This document shows, piece by piece, positions 63,043 through 64,000 of a DNA stretch of 64,000 bases (within the stretch, counting starts at the first letter, position 1; every line of letters starts with the position of its first letter). The notes beneath the pieces were generated by a model. The model did not search any database and was not told where the DNA came from. It worked only from the letters and a program-made list of their open reading frames with translations. Source of the stretch: Paracoccaceae bacterium (GTDB lineage: Bacteria > Pseudomonadota > Alphaproteobacteria > Rhodobacterales > Rhodobacteraceae). The position numbers and the translations under genes are program-made. The DNA lies in assembly GCA_020832655.1 (NCBI GenBank), contig JAFIEF010000002.1, forward strand, positions 62,001 to 126,000. Reading direction: 5' to 3'.

Positions 63043-63960
63043 CTATGCGCGCGCGCTGTCGGGCCGGTCCAGCAGCCCTTCCAGTCGCGCAAGCTCCTGT
63101 CGCAACCCGCGCACCAGCGCCTCGGCAAAGCGATTGAGCCGCGCAACGCGGCGGTCATCAATATGGCGGATCAGATAGAAGCTGCGCGTCAGGCTGAAAG
63201 CCTCGGGCAGGACGCGCAGCATATTCTGAACGGACGGGATGGCAAAATCATGCACCACGCCAATTCCGGCCCCGCGACAGATCGCATTGAACTGCACCGC
63301 GACCGAGTTAGAGCTGAACTGCACCTGATTCACGCCAAGCTGGGCCAGATAATCCAGTTCGGGGTCGAAGATCATGTCAGGCACATAGCCCACGATCCGG
63401 TGCGCGCGCAGATCCTCCAACCCTGTGATCGGCGGGTGGGCGGCCAGATAGCTTGTCGCGGCAGCCAGATGCAGCCGGTAATCGGTGATCTTCTGCACCG
63501 ACAGCCGCCCCGCCGACGGGGCCGAGACCGCAATCGCCATATCGGCTTCGCGCCGTGACAGGTTGAAGACGCGCGGCAGGGCGATGATCTGCACCTCCAG
63601 CGCCGGGTTTTCGGCGCAGATCGCGGCAACAACCTGCGGCAGCAGGTAATTGGCGCAGCCATCGGGCGCGCCAATGCGGATCTGGCCCGACAACCCCGTC
63701 TGCGGGGTCAGTGCGGCGTCAGATGCAGCCAGGAGCGCAGTTTCGGCCTGAATTGCATGGGGCAGCAGCCGCGCGCCATCTTCGGTCAGCGCATAGCCCT
63801 GATGCGAGCGGGTAAACAGCCGCCGCGCCAGCCCTTCTTCCAGCCGCGCGATGCGTCGGCCCACAGTCGCGGGGTCCATGCGCAGCATCCGCCCCGCGCG
63901 CCCCAGGCTTTCGCCGCGCGCCACGGCCAGAAAGATACGCATGTCATCCCAATCCAGCAT
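63043..63960 (-). CDS. LysR family transcriptional regulator
   Basis: A 305-residue regulator with an N-terminal winged helix (MRIFLAVARGESLGRAGRML, MDPATVGRRIARLEEGLARR) and a C-terminal periplasmic-binding-like effector domain (IRIGAPDGCANYLLPQVVAA, READMAIAVSAPSAGR). LysR genes are usually divergent from their targets, which would lie beyond the right edge. Its target and effector are therefore not visible here. Confidence 0.93.
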   Translation of the reverse strand: MLDWDDMRIFLAVARGESLGRAGRMLRMDPATVGRRIARLEEGLARRLFTRSHQGYALTEDGARLLPHAIQAETALLAASDAALTPQTGLSGQIRIGAPDGCANYLLPQVVAAICAENPALEVQIIALPRVFNLSRREADMAIAVSAPSAGRLSVQKITDYRLHLAAATSYLAAHPPITGLEDLRAHRIVGYVPDMIFDPELDYLAQLGVNQVQFSSNSVAVQFNAICRGAGIGVVHDFAIPSVQNMLRVLPEAFSLTRSFYLIRHIDDRRVARLNRFAEALVRGLRQELARLEGLLDRPDSARA

Positions 63961-64000
63961 GCGGAAACTCTGTCAGAGCCTTGCAGAATTGCAAGACTAA

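Noticed and set aside
62532-63178. Two overlapping frames of about 130 residues between the PilZ and LysR genes
   Set aside because: They overlap flanking genes, lack start signals and have random-looking Ser/Arg-rich composition.

Overview
The window is chromosomal DNA from a high-GC alphaproteobacterium, almost certainly a Rhodobacteraceae (Roseobacter/Rhodobacter-group) member. The clearest marks are a circularly permuted two-piece tmRNA whose tag reads ANDNRAPVAVAA, a DmdA/AcuI pair for dimethylsulfoniopropionate (DMSP) breakdown, the tmRNA-sspB-fumC order, a ZauP-ZapA type division pair, and lepB-rnc-era and ihfB-lapA-trpF blocks. I see no rRNA, CRISPR array, insertion sequence or prophage. 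Coding density is high and nearly every gene looks intact.

Layout. 0-4.4 kb: mutL, then on the minus strand tmRNA, sspB and fumC. 4.4-8.8 kb: a GntR regulator divergent from a four-gene run (DUF2182 membrane protein, DUF1326 protein, dmdA, acuI), with two perfect inverted repeats in the divergent gap. 8.8-11.3 kb: lactate permease and D-lactate dehydrogenase. 11.4-22.9 kb: four sarcosine-oxidase-type subunits, an AraC-type and an XRE-cupin regulator back to back, three glutamate-synthase-like proteins and a type III glutamine synthetase. Together these match the N-methylglutamate pathway for methylamine use. 23-27 kb: tRNA-Cys, HIT protein, sulfotransferase, an anomalous poly-C tract, aldehyde dehydrogenase, and an SLT-type lipoprotein. 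27-33 kb: motB-flgE-flgK-flgL-flgI. 33-35 kb: clpX and clpP. 35-43 kb: PIN protein, rlmI, ihfB, lapA, trpF, typA, YitT and SMR membrane proteins, leuA with a leucine-rich leader peptide. 43-47 kb: lepB, rnc, an EamA transporter, era, DUF1491. 47-55 kb: YSC84 lipoprotein, hemB, transketolase, zauP-zapA, hydrolase, TrmO-like protein, rlmE, ppx/gppA. 55-64 kb: a 'virulence factor' domain protein with MetF and a methyltetrahydrofolate methyltransferase, Sel1-repeat protein, unknown protein, xthA, SLAM-like barrel, PilZ protein and a LysR regulator.

Two themes link separate blocks. First, one-carbon and methylated-compound metabolism: DmdA produces 5-methyl-tetrahydrofolate, the N-methylglutamate dehydrogenase-type enzyme produces methylene-tetrahydrofolate, and the MetF and corrinoid methyltransferase genes at 56-58 kb act on the same pool. 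Second, ribosome rescue and proteolysis: the tmRNA tag, its adaptor SspB, and ClpX and ClpP are all encoded within about 32 kb.

All functions are read from sequence motifs and remembered family features; no database search was possible.
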